Part shown: in pieces, positions 14,181-14,467 of the stretch
Layout: each line of letters starts with the position of its first letter
How positions within the stretch are numbered: position 1 is the stretch's first letter
Origin: an uncultured Collinsella sp.
GTDB taxonomy: Bacteria > Actinomycetota > Coriobacteriia > Coriobacteriales > Coriobacteriaceae
DNA length: 14,467 bases
Direction: 5' to 3'
Assembly: GCA_902478995.1 (NCBI GenBank)
Contig: CABSNF010000056.1
Location: forward strand, 1 to 14,467
The notes under the pieces: model-generated
What the model was told of the DNA's origin: nothing
Database searches by the model: none
Seen by the model: only the letters and a program-made list of their open reading frames with translations
Made by a program: the position numbers and the translations under genes

Positions 14181-14420
14181 TTAGAAGAGTTGAAGATTGA
14201 TAACGACAACGCATGTCACCAGCAGCGCCATCGCCACCGCGGCCAGCGCATCCCCGCGGCCAAACGTAAGCGCATGCAGACGCGTGCGCCCCTGCTCGCC
14301 GTGATAACAACGCGCATCCATGGCGGCCGAAAGCGTCTCGGCATGACGGAACACGCCGGTGAACAGCGGAATCGCCACGCTGCCGAGCATGCGCACACCG
14401 CCGAGCGGACCGCCCGTCAC
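14181..14420 (-). CDS. ecfT: Energy-coupling factor transporter transmembrane protein EcfT, C-terminal fragment
   Basis: The last 79 residues of an ECF-transporter T subunit, the membrane scaffold joining two ATPases to a substrate-binding S component for vitamin or metal uptake. The fragment shows the cytoplasmic coupling region FRHAETLSAAMDARCYHG (24-41) followed by GRTRL. Ala36-Arg37 stand for the conserved Ala-Arg-Gly/Ser coupling motif, with Cys in third place. A final membrane helix follows (about 58-77, ALAAVAMALLVTCVVVINLQ) and the chain ends at a TAA. The 5' part is missing because the contig ends in adapter at 14422. A conceptual start reading MCIRDS in this frame is adapter sequence, not protein. 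Confidence 0.85.
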   Translation of the reverse strand: MTGGPLGGVRMLGSVAIPLFTGVFRHAETLSAAMDARCYHGEQGRTRLHALTFGRGDALAAVAMALLVTCVVVINLQLF

Positions 14421-14421
14421 G

Positions 14422-14467
14422 CTGTCTCTTATACACATCTGACGCTGCCGACGAAGCTAGAAGTGTA
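14422..14467. other. Nextera i5-side adapter remnant (not genomic)
   Basis: 14422..14440 is the reverse complement of the Tn5 mosaic end and 14441..14454 completes the Nextera read-1 adapter. AGCTAGAA at 14455..14462 is in the i5 index position, and GTGTA begins the P5 primer. Genomic sequence ends at 14421. Confidence 0.97.

Overview
The window is one contig of about 14.4 kb. It is bounded at both ends by untrimmed Nextera (Tn5 tagmentation) library adapters, so the genomic insert is about 46..14421 and both terminal genes are cut off by the assembly. The DNA is GC-rich (roughly 60% by eye). Protein sequences and gene order (murE, murI-rph-rdgB, argCJBD, an EcfT gene) suggest a high-GC Gram-positive of the Actinomycetota. 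My best guess is class Coriobacteriia, Collinsella-like, but this is recalled family resemblance with no database search behind it.

Layout: every protein gene lies on the minus strand; the only plus-strand gene is a tRNA-Val. Reading in the direction of transcription (right to left): the 3' end of ecfT; two tandem paralogous flavin-split-barrel (pyridoxamine-phosphate-oxidase-like) genes closed by a long hairpin; the ornithine-forming cluster argC-argJ-argB-argD; a gene-free stretch of about 800 bp (7292..8090); tRNA-Val (anticodon UAC) on the plus strand; asnB with a strong intrinsic terminator; then murE, a HAD-IIB phosphatase, murI (glutamate racemase), rph (RNase PH) and the 5' part of rdgB (non-canonical purine NTP pyrophosphatase). 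The last five genes are co-directional with gaps of 51-143 bp and may form one transcription unit.

How the genes fit together: ArgC, ArgB, ArgJ and ArgD convert N-acetylglutamate to ornithine with recycling of the acetyl group. No argF, argG or argH is present here. MurI supplies D-glutamate and MurE adds the third residue of the wall peptide. Where DAP-adding MurE enzymes carry DNPR, this MurE has EDPA, which argues for a diamine such as lysine or ornithine instead of meso-DAP. AsnB supplies asparagine or amide nitrogen. RNase PH and RdgB handle tRNA 3' ends and nucleotide-pool cleaning.

The most unusual DNA is the gene-free stretch downstream of tRNA-Val. It holds a tandem array of about 185-bp units. 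Each unit begins with a copy of the tRNA 3' end, carries its own intrinsic terminator, and then contains an inverted copy of the tRNA T-arm. An AT-rich island bounded by inward-facing imperfect inverted repeats follows. Two other non-coding signals stand out: a terminator-like structure with alternative pairings between argC and argJ, and a 9-bp inverted repeat upstream of argC that may be an operator.
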